From Chloroflexota bacterium (GTDB lineage: Bacteria > Chloroflexota > Anaerolineae > Anaerolineales > Anaerolineaceae): 64,000 bases of DNA. Location of the stretch: NCBI GenBank assembly GCA_029548365.1, contig JAKPNN010000035.1, positions 1 through 64,000 on the forward strand, read 5' to 3'. Shown here one piece after another: positions 28,557 to 36,515 of the stretch. Within the stretch, counting starts at the first letter, position 1; each line of letters begins with the position of its first letter. A program made the translations under genes and the position numbers. The notes below the pieces were generated by a model. The model ran no database searches. It was not told the origin of the DNA and saw nothing but the letters and a program-made list of their open reading frames with translations.

Positions 28557-30257
28557 GTGAGTGAACCCATTGTATCCATTCGAGATTTAAAATACCGTTA
28601 TCGGGGGCAAAAAAGTTTAGCACTTCAGGAAATTAATTTGGCTCTTGAGCAAGGTGAGTTTTTAATGCTGATGGGCCCCAGCGAGGCGGGAAAGAGCACC
28701 CTGGCTGCCACGATAAACGGTTTAATCCCTAATTTCCATATAGGAAAATTAGGGGGAGATGTAGTGGTGATGGGTCGTAACACGAAGGATTATTCGGTAG
28801 CTCAGATGGCGGAAATTGTGGGCATGGTTTTTCAGGATTTTGAGGCTCAGCTCTTCTCCACCAATGTTGAGCTTGAAGTCGCCTTTGGCCCTGAAAATTT
28901 TGCGGTGCCCCGCGAAGAAATCAAAACCCGCATCGATGAAAACCTGGAATATGTGGGTTTGGAGGGATTTCGCAACCGACCGCCGTCCACCCTATCTGGC
29001 GGTCAGAAGCAGAAATTGGCCATCGCGTCGGTGCTGGCATTGAAACCCCAGGTACTGGTGATGGATGAGCCCACCACCGATCTGGACCCGATCAGCAAGA
29101 TGGGCGTATTTGAAATTACCCACCGTTTATGCAAGCGCGATGATCTGACTTTGTTGATTGTTGAACATGAAACCGAAGAAGCTCTTTTTGCAGACAGGAT
29201 TGCACTCATCAAAGAGGGACAATTGATTAAAGTGGGTCCGACACGGGAAATATTAACCGATGTGGCGTTGATGGAATCCCTGGGCGTGATGCCGTTGGGC
29301 ATTCCCAAGTTTTTTAAGGCAGCGGGTGTATCTGAGTTACCGCTTACCCCTGACGAAGGTGTGGAGACCTTTAAATCCCTGAAATTCCAGATTAATGATC
29401 TTGCATACCAGGAGATGGTAGCCAGAGAAAAGGCTAAACTGGAACAACTCAACGAGCCATTGATCCAATGCCAGAACCTTTCACATACCTATAAAGGTGA
29501 GGTTGAAGCGCTGAAAAAAGTTAACATTGAGATTCATCGTGGCGACATGGTGGCGATTATTGGACAAAATGGCAGCGGTAAAACGACCCTGGCCAAGCAC
29601 TTCAACGGACTGCTCCTGCCCACTGAAGGAGAAATCCTGGTTAATGGGAAGCCCACCCGAGAGCAGGGTATTTTTGCCCTCGGAAAAAGTGTAGGTTATG
29701 TATTTCAAAACCCGGATCACCAAATTTTCTCAGAAAAGGTCTTCGATGAAGTTGCCTTCAGCCCGCGCATCAGGAAATTACCCGAGGAGGAGGTCAAACA
29801 GCGCGTGTCGGAGGCTTTAACTGCAGTAGGCCTTGAAGGTTTGGAAGAGGAGGACCCCTTCACCCTGACCAAGAGCGGCCGTCAACGGGTTGCGGTGGCT
29901 TCGGTGCTGGCTTCGAACCCGGATGTCTTAATCCTGGACGAGCCCACCACCGGGTTAGACTACAGTGAACAGAGCAGCATGATGAACATGGTCAGACGTT
30001 TGAATGAAAACGGCAGCACGATCATTTTCATCACTCATCATATGTGGGTGGTGGCTGAATATGCCAAACGCGCCCTTGTGATGAAAGACGGTGATGTTAT
30101 TCTGGGGGGAAGCACCCGGGAGGTGTTTTCCCAGAGCGAAGTTCTACGAGACGCTTTTTTGCGTCCACCCCATTTTGTTGAATTTACCCGTCGTCTGGGT
30201 TACACATTTTTAACACCTGCCGAAATGGAAGCATGTTTAGAAGGAGCGCATAGCTGA
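28557..30257 (+). CDS. ecfA: Energy-coupling factor ATPase, fused double-domain EcfA
   Basis: A 566-residue protein with two ABC ATPase domains in one chain, equivalent to EcfA1 plus EcfA2. Domain 1 has Walker A GPSEAGKST (40-48), signature LSGGQ (146-150) and Walker B VLVMDEPTTDLD. Domain 2 has GQNGSGKTT (about 336-344) and LILDEPTTGLD, but its signature reads LTKSGRQ (about 437-443) instead of LSGGQ. It powers ECF-type vitamin and nucleoside uptake with EcfT and an S component. Start is GTG 28557, after TTGGAGG. The stop overlaps ecfT (TGATG). Confidence 0.92.
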   Translation: MSEPIVSIRDLKYRYRGQKSLALQEINLALEQGEFLMLMGPSEAGKSTLAATINGLIPNFHIGKLGGDVVVMGRNTKDYSVAQMAEIVGMVFQDFEAQLFSTNVELEVAFGPENFAVPREEIKTRIDENLEYVGLEGFRNRPPSTLSGGQKQKLAIASVLALKPQVLVMDEPTTDLDPISKMGVFEITHRLCKRDDLTLLIVEHETEEALFADRIALIKEGQLIKVGPTREILTDVALMESLGVMPLGIPKFFKAAGVSELPLTPDEGVETFKSLKFQINDLAYQEMVAREKAKLEQLNEPLIQCQNLSHTYKGEVEALKKVNIEIHRGDMVAIIGQNGSGKTTLAKHFNGLLLPTEGEILVNGKPTREQGIFALGKSVGYVFQNPDHQIFSEKVFDEVAFSPRIRKLPEEEVKQRVSEALTAVGLEGLEEEDPFTLTKSGRQRVAVASVLASNPDVLILDEPTTGLDYSEQSSMMNMVRRLNENGSTIIFITHHMWVVAEYAKRALVMKDGDVILGGSTREVFSQSEVLRDAFLRPPHFVEFTRRLGYTFLTPAEMEACLEGAHS

Positions 30258-31039
30258 TGGATGCCGAGATTTATATTGACAACAATTCATTTATTCATCG
30301 TCTGGACCCTCGCGTCAAAATTATCATATTTCTTCTGACCTTTGTGGCAATCTTGCTATTTCAGGACCCCTTGTGGATGTTGCCGATTACTGTTTTAATC
30401 GTCATTCAGTTGGTGGCCTCAGGCGCGCTTGTTAATATGCGCCGAATCAGATATATTTTAATAGTTTTGACTGTGTCCAGTATGATCTTATGGAATATAT
30501 TTTCATCCGGCGATACCAAGTTATTCTGGATTGTTTCTGTTCAATCTCTTACCTATGCTGTGTCACGGACCATGCTCATGATCTTGATGATCTCTACCGG
30601 TATGATACTGATTACCTCCACGCGTAATGAGGAACTGGTCAACGGCATGATCCGGTTGGGGATGCCTTACCGGGTTGGCTTTGCGATTTCCACAGCCTTG
30701 CGGCTGGTACCGACGATTGTGACCAGCACCGTCACCATCAGCCAGGCTCAACGCAGCCGCGGCCTTGACCTGGAATCGGGCAATCTTTTAGAAAAATTAA
30801 AGAAATTTTTGCCCTTGCTGGTACCTGTGTTTATCTCATCCATCCGCAATACCAATATATTCGGCATGGCTTTAGAGTCCAAGGGTTTTGGCGCTTCAGA
30901 AAAACGCACCTTTTACCTGGATTTTCAGATGAAGAAAGCAGATTATGTTGTGCTGGCATTTTCCATCTTGTTCATGCTGGTTTCGATTTACTTTGCGGTT
31001 ATGGGTTATGGAAAAATCGAAGGATTAATTCGATCCTGA
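30257..31039 (+). CDS. ecfT: ECF transporter transmembrane subunit EcfT
   Basis: A 260-residue integral membrane protein with four to five hydrophobic helices and the cytoplasmic coupling helices typical of EcfT. The first coupling motif is SQAQRSRGLDLE and the second is ALESKGFG, corresponding to the A-R-S/A-R-G motifs that dock into the ATPase. It joins the EcfA ATPase to the S component. The start overlaps the ecfA stop by one base, so translation is coupled. Confidence 0.92.
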   Translation: MDAEIYIDNNSFIHRLDPRVKIIIFLLTFVAILLFQDPLWMLPITVLIVIQLVASGALVNMRRIRYILIVLTVSSMILWNIFSSGDTKLFWIVSVQSLTYAVSRTMLMILMISTGMILITSTRNEELVNGMIRLGMPYRVGFAISTALRLVPTIVTSTVTISQAQRSRGLDLESGNLLEKLKKFLPLLVPVFISSIRNTNIFGMALESKGFGASEKRTFYLDFQMKKADYVVLAFSILFMLVSIYFAVMGYGKIEGLIRS

Positions 31040-31052
31040 GTTTGGAGGATTT

Positions 31053-32090
31053 ATGCAGTTAAATGAAATCAATGCCCTGCTGCCATTCTTGTTACGGCGA
31101 GAAAACGTCGCCCGTTATGAAGATGGGGCAGTGGTGATGTGCGATCGGCGAAAATATCCCTTTGAGAAGGCCTTTCATCGTTGCCATGATGTCGAAGGTG
31201 CAGCGAGGGCGATTGAAGATATGGTTACCCAGGGTGGCGGTCCGCAATATGTTGGCTTATACGCCATGGCCATGCTGGCAGGACAGGTGGCGGATCAGGA
31301 CCCCATCAAACAGCGGGAGGCTTTTCAAACCGCTCGCCAGCGATTGGTCAGAACTAGGCCGACCAACACCGGCCTGGCGCGCCTTCTGGAAAGCGCCATC
31401 GGGATCATATACGACGCGCTGGATGAAGGTCAATCGGTCGAAACAGCGCTGTTGGAATGGATTGAGCATATTCGTGACCTCAGTTATGATAAACACCTTA
31501 AATGCGGTCAGTTTGGCGCCAGCTTGATTGATGATGGGGATGGCATTCTGACGATGTGCTTTGCAGAAACCTCCCTTTTAATGACTCTAGCGATTGCCAA
31601 ACAACAGGGTAAAAGCATACAGGTATTCACGCCCGAAACCCGGCCTTATCTGCAGGGTGCTCGCCTGACGGCTCCCAGCATCCATGAAATTGGTGTGCCG
31701 GTTAAAATTATTACGGATAATATGCCTGCTCATGTAATTTCAGAGGGTAAAATTAAGAAATATTTCACCGCGGCTGACCTGGTAACCCTGGATGGTCATG
31801 TGGTTAACAAAATTGGTACATTCCAGAACGCACTGGCAGCCCATTATTATGGTGTTCCTTATTTTGTTTTCACCCAGGCGGCTGATAAACAAAAACCCAA
31901 CCGGGCATCAATTGAAATCGAAGCCCGGGATTCTGAAGAAATAAAAACTTGCCGGGGTGTGGCCACCACATTGCTTGAAATCGATGCCTATTACCCGGCT
32001 TTTGATATCACTCCACCTGAGTATGTGGCAGGCGTGATCACCCAGCATGGCATCCTCAGCCCGTATGGTCTGGCGCGTTATTTTGGTTAA
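31053..32090 (+). CDS. mtnA: MtnA-like aldose-1-phosphate isomerase (S-methyl-5-thioribose-1-phosphate isomerase family)
   Basis: A 345-residue member of the MtnA/eIF2B-alpha superfamily. ILTMCFAET holds the catalytic Cys. TPETRPYLQGARLTA is the ribose-phosphate signature. FTAADLVTLDG followed by VVNKIGTFQNALAAHYYGVP matches the A-D-x-x and N-K-I-G-T regions with the catalytic Asp. The typical G-A-D-R-I-x-x-N-G-D is diverged here, so the substrate may differ. Candidates are 5-methylthio-, 5-deoxy- or ribose-1-phosphate. GGAGG precedes ATG 31053. It lies between ecfT and a phosphorylase that would make its substrate. Confidence 0.8.
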   Translation: MQLNEINALLPFLLRRENVARYEDGAVVMCDRRKYPFEKAFHRCHDVEGAARAIEDMVTQGGGPQYVGLYAMAMLAGQVADQDPIKQREAFQTARQRLVRTRPTNTGLARLLESAIGIIYDALDEGQSVETALLEWIEHIRDLSYDKHLKCGQFGASLIDDGDGILTMCFAETSLLMTLAIAKQQGKSIQVFTPETRPYLQGARLTAPSIHEIGVPVKIITDNMPAHVISEGKIKKYFTAADLVTLDGHVVNKIGTFQNALAAHYYGVPYFVFTQAADKQKPNRASIEIEARDSEEIKTCRGVATTLLEIDAYYPAFDITPPEYVAGVITQHGILSPYGLARYFG

Positions 32091-32108
32091 GGATAGGAGA
32101 AAACAAGC

Positions 32109-32891
32109 ATGGATGCAGCCATCATTTTCGGAACCGGCATTTACTCGATTACGGGGTTCAATGGTGTAGAAAAGACGATCGAAACGCCCTATGGCCCGGC
32201 GTTGGTCAACATCGGCACTTATGAGGGCTTTGAACTGGCTTTTTTAGCCCGGCATGGGTTGGACCACACGACCGCACCGCATAAGATTAATTACCGGGCA
32301 AATATCAAGGCGTTGCAAATCCTGGGAGTTAAACACGTACTGGCAACCAACGCGGTAGGCTCAATTACCCGCACCATTCCCCCGATGGGCCTGGGATTAC
32401 TGACCGACTTCCTCGACTTTACCAGCGGCCGGGAGTTTACTTTCTTTGATGGAGGGAACTCAGGTTTGGCTCACACCAATATGGACGTTACCTACTGCCC
32501 GGCTTTGCGGAAAAAGATGCTGGATCTGGCCTCGGAATTTGATTTGAAAATTCATCCAGAAGCTGTGTATGTAGCCACGAATGGCCCGCGCTTTGAAACA
32601 CCGGCTGAGATTCACATGTTCGCCCAATTAGGCGGCGATGTGGTAGGGATGACGGGCATCCCCGAGGTCGTGTTGGCCAGAGAACTGGGAATGCACTACG
32701 CTGCTGTTGCCTACTCGATCAATTGGGCGGCTGGTTTGGAACAGGAAATGAGCTTTGTAGGCGATCAAATGGCAGACATCAAGCAACGTTTAACGATGCT
32801 GTTGGTTAATACTTTAAAAGCACAGCTTGATGAAACCTGTGGTTGTGAACAGGCTGTGATGATGATGCACGAACCGGTTAGAATATCTTAA
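32109..32891 (+). CDS. MTA/MTI-type purine nucleoside phosphorylase
   Basis: A 260-residue PNP/MTAP family enzyme. GTGIYSI starts the phosphate loop. PHKINYRANI, ATNAVGSIT and GPRFETPAEIHMFAQLGGDVVGMT are family motifs. In the base-binding region it has SINWAAGL, with Asn where MTA phosphorylases usually have an Asp-rich T-D-Y-D motif. This suggests a 6-oxopurine base, i.e. methylthioinosine or inosine, in line with a deaminase gene downstream. It would release hypoxanthine and a sugar-1-phosphate for the adjacent isomerase. The specificity reading is inference. Confidence 0.85.
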   Translation: MDAAIIFGTGIYSITGFNGVEKTIETPYGPALVNIGTYEGFELAFLARHGLDHTTAPHKINYRANIKALQILGVKHVLATNAVGSITRTIPPMGLGLLTDFLDFTSGREFTFFDGGNSGLAHTNMDVTYCPALRKKMLDLASEFDLKIHPEAVYVATNGPRFETPAEIHMFAQLGGDVVGMTGIPEVVLARELGMHYAAVAYSINWAAGLEQEMSFVGDQMADIKQRLTMLLVNTLKAQLDETCGCEQAVMMMHEPVRIS

Positions 32892-32911
32892 TTTATTCTT
32901 CCAGTTTTTAT

Positions 32912-32923
32912 AAAGGAGGTGAT
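32912..32923 (+). promoter_or_regulatory. Orphan perfect Shine-Dalgarno sequence
   Basis: AAAGGAGGTGAT is an exact complement of the 16S 3' end but has no ATG at normal distance. The GTG inside it would open a 22-codon frame ending before the S-component gene. It may be a decayed start or a ribosome standby site. Confidence 0.3.
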
Positions 32924-33005
32924 ACCCAACAAAAAAGAAAACCTATCTACCGATCAGCAAGTCTCATCAAATCGAATTGTCTTTTAGTTATTAAGGAGTT
33001 AAATC

Positions 33006-33842
33006 ATGAAAGAAGTTGTGACCATGTGGAAGAACACCCGGATGATTATCCTGGTGGCGCTTTCCGCTGCAATTTACGCAGCATTTCTAATTGTTTTCAA
33101 GGGCGGTATCCCGATTGTGCCCGGTATCACCGAGGTGCGGCCGGCGAATGTCTTCCCACCCGTTTTCGGACTGTTATTTGGCCCGGCTGGCGCCTGGGGC
33201 GCCGCCATCGGCAACTTAATTGGAGACCTGTTTGGCGGTACTTTGGGAATTGGCTCAATCTTCGGTTTCTTTGGGAACTTCTTCCTAGGTTTCATCCCTT
33301 ACAAGATGTGGGGTGCAACCTTTGGCCTGGTGCCCAAGAATGATATGTCCCAGAATACCAATAGCTTCAAAAAAGTTTTGGCCTTTGAACTGGTTTCACT
33401 GGTTGCTGCAGCAGCCTGTGGCATCATTATTGCCTGGTATCTCGACATTGCTGGTATGGTTCCCTTTGCCTTCCTGGCAATTACCATCACCGTGAATAAC
33501 TTTGCTGCTTCTGTTGTCCTGGGCCCCATCTTGTTGCTTTTGCTGTATCCGCGTGTTAAACGCTGGGGTTTGGTGTGGACGGATATCATGGCTAAAGAAG
33601 ATGTTGCTAAGGGCTTTGCCAAGAACATCGGTTCAATTCTCATGATCATTGGTGCGATCGGCGGTTTGGTTGCCGGCGTGCTAGTGGCCATTGGCGTTGC
33701 AGGTCAGCAGTTGTATGGGTTCACAGGAGAACAGGGCCAGGTTGCAGTCTGGTTGTCGGTGCTGCCATTCCTGCTGATGATCATTGTCGCCAGCGTTATG
33801 CTTTCCGGTCGAGAGCAGTTTGTGGAAGAGTTGGAAGATTAA
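33006..33842 (+). CDS. ECF transporter substrate-binding (S) component, QueT-like
   Basis: About 278 residues with six hydrophobic helices. The N-terminal region reads LVALSAAIYAAFLIVFKG, then PGITEVRPANVFPPVFGLLFGP and GNLIGDLFGGTLGIG, resembling the QueT family of S components. Long helix-connecting loops and an extra C-terminal pair of helices make it longer than the usual 170-200 residues. AAGGAG precedes ATG 33006. It completes an ECF module with ecfA and ecfT. The ligand is unknown; neighbours point to a purine nucleoside derivative such as methylthioadenosine. Confidence 0.8.
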   Translation: MKEVVTMWKNTRMIILVALSAAIYAAFLIVFKGGIPIVPGITEVRPANVFPPVFGLLFGPAGAWGAAIGNLIGDLFGGTLGIGSIFGFFGNFFLGFIPYKMWGATFGLVPKNDMSQNTNSFKKVLAFELVSLVAAAACGIIIAWYLDIAGMVPFAFLAITITVNNFAASVVLGPILLLLLYPRVKRWGLVWTDIMAKEDVAKGFAKNIGSILMIIGAIGGLVAGVLVAIGVAGQQLYGFTGEQGQVAVWLSVLPFLLMIIVASVMLSGREQFVEELED

Positions 33843-33866
33843 TCTCGAATAACGTGTTGGAAATAG

Positions 33867-33900
33867 AGGTGAGTGGACATCGAGCCACTCACCTGTTTTA
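33867..33900 (+). terminator. Hairpin terminator between S component and deaminase genes
   Basis: AGGTGAGTGG and CCACTCACCT form a perfect 10-bp stem followed by GTTTTAT. It may end or attenuate transcription before the deaminase gene. Confidence 0.65.
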
Positions 33901-33915
33901 TATAAGGATGATGGC

Positions 33916-35235
33916 ATGATGACCAAAGAGACCAACCTCATCGACACATTATTAACTGGCGGTACGATTATCACCATGAATCCCGAACGATGGGTTTTGC
34001 ATGATGCGGCTGTGGCGGTGAAGGAAGGCAAAATTCTGTGGATTGGGGATGCCAGTGAAGCCAAATCGCGATTTACCGCTGGAAATCGGGTTGATCTACA
34101 GGGCCGGGTGGTTATCCCCGGGCTGGTGAATACACATGGACATTGGGCGATGACGCTCATGCGCGGTTTGGTTGATGACTGTCCACTTGAACAATGGTTA
34201 GGGACCATCTGGCGGGTAGAAGCGGCAGTGCTCTCGCCTGAAACCGTTGTGACCGGTTCTGAGTTGGCCATCATCGAAATGCTGCGTGCCGGTACCACCT
34301 GCGCGGCTGATATGTACTGGTATTACCCGGAGGTGACGGAAACATCCCGGCGAGCAGGGTTCCGCATCGTAACCGGACCCAGTTTTGCTGAAATTGAAGG
34401 GTTTGAGGATTATCGCCATACCAACCAGATGATTGCCATCGAGTACCTGGACAATTATGCCGATGTGCCCCTGGTGCATCCTTGCATCCAGGCGCATTCT
34501 GCTTATACCACGAGTCCGACTACCCTGGAACACGTGATGGGGTTGGTTCATGACCGTGGTTTACTTTTTGTAACCCATGCCTCTGAATCGAAAGGTGAGT
34601 TGGAATTGGTTCAGGAAAAGCATGGCGCACGTCCCATTGCAGTTTTGGATAAGTTTGGTTTGTTAAGTGAGCGCACTTTATTGGCCCATTGTGTACACCT
34701 CACTGATGAGGAAATTGGCCGCCTGGCTGAGACTGGTACCTCGGTGGCGCACTGCCCTTCATCGAACTTGAAGCTGTCTTCGGGGATTGCGCGGGTAGCA
34801 GAACTGCTTGCTCAGGGCGTTAATGTGAGCATCGGCACGGACGGCCCGGCCAGCAATAACGACCTTGACCTGTTTCACGAAGCGCAACTGGCTGCGCTGG
34901 TGCAAAAGGGCGTTACCGGGAATCCGAAGGTATTACCTGCTGAAAAAGTGTTTTCGATGCTCACCATCGATGGAGCTCGCGCCGTTGGTTTGGATGACAT
35001 CATCGGATCGTTAGAGGTTGGAAAATCTGCTGACCTGGTTGTGATCGATTTTAGTTCAGCCAACCTGACTCCCTGTTACGATTATTATTCGCATTTGATT
35101 TATGCCCTTTCGATTGGTGATGTTCGGGATGCCATGGTAGCCGGACAGATGTTGATGAAGGACAGGCAGATGCTTACATTGGATGAAGCTGCAACTCGCG
35201 CCGAAGCCAATCGCATCGCCAGGGAAGTTTTATAA
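33916..35235 (+). CDS. mtaD: MTA/SAH deaminase-type amidohydrolase
   Basis: A 439-residue TRZ/ATZ family hydrolase. Metal ligands are visible in NTHGHWAMTLMRGL (two His), THASES (His), AHCVHLT (His) and GTDGPASNN (Asp). The stretches HCPSSNLKLSSGIARV and GTTCAADMYW are shared with 5'-methylthioadenosine/S-adenosylhomocysteine deaminases. It would convert the adenine base to hypoxanthine in the nucleoside. Placed right after the ECF cluster, which has a phosphorylase that looks 6-oxopurine-specific. Related deaminases act on 5'-deoxyadenosine and adenosine too, so specificity is open. Start at 33916 or 33919. Confidence 0.85.
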   Translation: MMTKETNLIDTLLTGGTIITMNPERWVLHDAAVAVKEGKILWIGDASEAKSRFTAGNRVDLQGRVVIPGLVNTHGHWAMTLMRGLVDDCPLEQWLGTIWRVEAAVLSPETVVTGSELAIIEMLRAGTTCAADMYWYYPEVTETSRRAGFRIVTGPSFAEIEGFEDYRHTNQMIAIEYLDNYADVPLVHPCIQAHSAYTTSPTTLEHVMGLVHDRGLLFVTHASESKGELELVQEKHGARPIAVLDKFGLLSERTLLAHCVHLTDEEIGRLAETGTSVAHCPSSNLKLSSGIARVAELLAQGVNVSIGTDGPASNNDLDLFHEAQLAALVQKGVTGNPKVLPAEKVFSMLTIDGARAVGLDDIIGSLEVGKSADLVVIDFSSANLTPCYDYYSHLIYALSIGDVRDAMVAGQMLMKDRQMLTLDEAATRAEANRIAREVL

Positions 35236-35636
35236 TCCCTCTGAGTCTGTAATAGTGAGACAACTGACGCCAATAATATAGAGTATGGGGCGGTGGAGAA
35301 ATGATAGGTCTCAAAAAACAACATCATCATAGCGGCATTGGATTGATGACAACAGCAGATGTTCACTACGGCAGGCAAAAGAAATTACCCATAGGCGGCA
35401 GATCGTCTTGCAGGCCGCGTATCACAAGAATCCGGAGAGATTTGTGAAAGGAATTTGCGTCCACCCTTGCCGGGGTGGCTGGAGGAATAGTATCACCAGC
35501 AAGACGTGCTTCAACTGGATGAACAACCATGTTTTTTTAGCGATAACTTTCAGAAACGTTGTGTCAAATCATTGACACATTCCGCTTCAAACCACTGATC
35601 GTGAATGGTTCCTTTACAGAGACAACAGGAGTCCCC
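35236..35636. other. Intergenic region before the C_GCAxxG_C_C gene
   Basis: About 400 bases with no supported gene. A hairpin, CCACCC-TTGCC-GGGGTGG, lies at about 35461-35478 and a stretch of unclear repeats follows. No known riboswitch was recognised. Confidence 0.3.
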
Positions 35637-36089
35637 TTGAAATTTGAAGATCAAGCAAAAAAACTATTCGAGGCGCATTACAATTGTGCCCAATCGACGT
35701 TCGGCGCCTTTACCGAGTATTTTAACCTTGACCTGACCACCGCGGTTAGAATCGCAACGCCCTTTGGCGGCGGAATAGGACACAGCGGTGGGATGTGTGG
35801 CGCGGTTAGCGGTGGGATCATGGCCATTGGCCTGGTCAGGGGTATCGATGTTTATGATAAGGATAAAAAAGAAGCCTGCTATGCCCTGGCGAAAGAGTTT
35901 TTAGCCAGATTTTCTGCGCTGCATGGCTCATTAACCTGCCCCGGATTATTGGGGGTGGATATCGGGGACCCATTAGCCCAGCAGGATGCACGAGAGCGGG
36001 ACCTGTTTCGTGTGTTTTGTTCGCAACTCGTCGCCGATGCAGCCCGGTTGGCAGCTGAGGTGTTGGAGTTGGACCAGGATGAGGGGTGA
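35637..36089 (+). CDS. C_GCAxxG_C_C family redox protein
   Basis: About 150 residues, cytoplasmic. The family cysteines are all present: HYNCAQSTF, GGMCGAVSGG (the C-G-A-x-x-G core), LTCPGLLG and VFCSQLV. The family is thought to be redox-active or metal-binding, but its role is unknown. TTG 35637 is chosen as start because AGGAG lies 6 bases upstream and the family N-terminus begins here; the frame is open back to 35559. It follows the deaminase after a 400-base gap and is probably a separate unit. Confidence 0.82.
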   Translation: MKFEDQAKKLFEAHYNCAQSTFGAFTEYFNLDLTTAVRIATPFGGGIGHSGGMCGAVSGGIMAIGLVRGIDVYDKDKKEACYALAKEFLARFSALHGSLTCPGLLGVDIGDPLAQQDARERDLFRVFCSQLVADAARLAAEVLELDQDEG

Positions 36090-36515
36090 GGGATAGGTCA
36101 CCACGACTATCAGTTAAGTAGAGCGCAACAGAGAACTTAGAGCTTAGAGTATTAACAAATTATGGAAATCCCAATATCAAATTGCCTAAAATTAGATTTT
36201 GAGCATGCCATTTATTAAGGTTAAAGATGGAAATTTTTATGGTTGATTAGATTTGTATGATATACTAATAATTAGTTTTACAAAAAATTAGTCTCTCAGT
36301 ACGATTCACGTGAAAAATTCATAATGAATACCAATTTTAGTGTCTACAGAAAGAGAATAAGGGAGTATTAAATGAATTGTTTGCGCCTTGTGGCGCAATA
36401 TTTTTTGGGAGAATAACCATTATTTGCCAGAATGATGACAGGAGGTGCTTATTGAAGGAAAAGTTTTTCCATTTAGCAAAATGACGATTAACTGTTAAGA
36501 ACTATGGAGGATAAG
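36090..36515. other. Intergenic leader upstream of the subtilase with mini-ORFs
   Basis: Contains two very short frames with ribosome sites. The first is ATG 36372, 14 codons, after GGGAG. It overlaps a hairpin, TTGCGCC-TTGT-GGCGCAA (36381-36398), followed by TATTTTTT. The second is TTG 36452, 10 codons, after AGGAGGT. The region 36090-36360 is AT-rich and unassigned. The hairpin with T run could be an attenuator or a terminator. Confidence 0.4.

Noticed and set aside
33681-34298. 205-codon frame antisense to the S component and deaminase genes
   Set aside because: Covers two real genes and a terminator in the opposite direction; composition typical of shadow frames.
35461-35478. Molybdenum cofactor-type or other riboswitch before the C_GCAxxG_C_C gene
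   Set aside because: Only a single small hairpin is visible; the conserved bases of known classes are absent.
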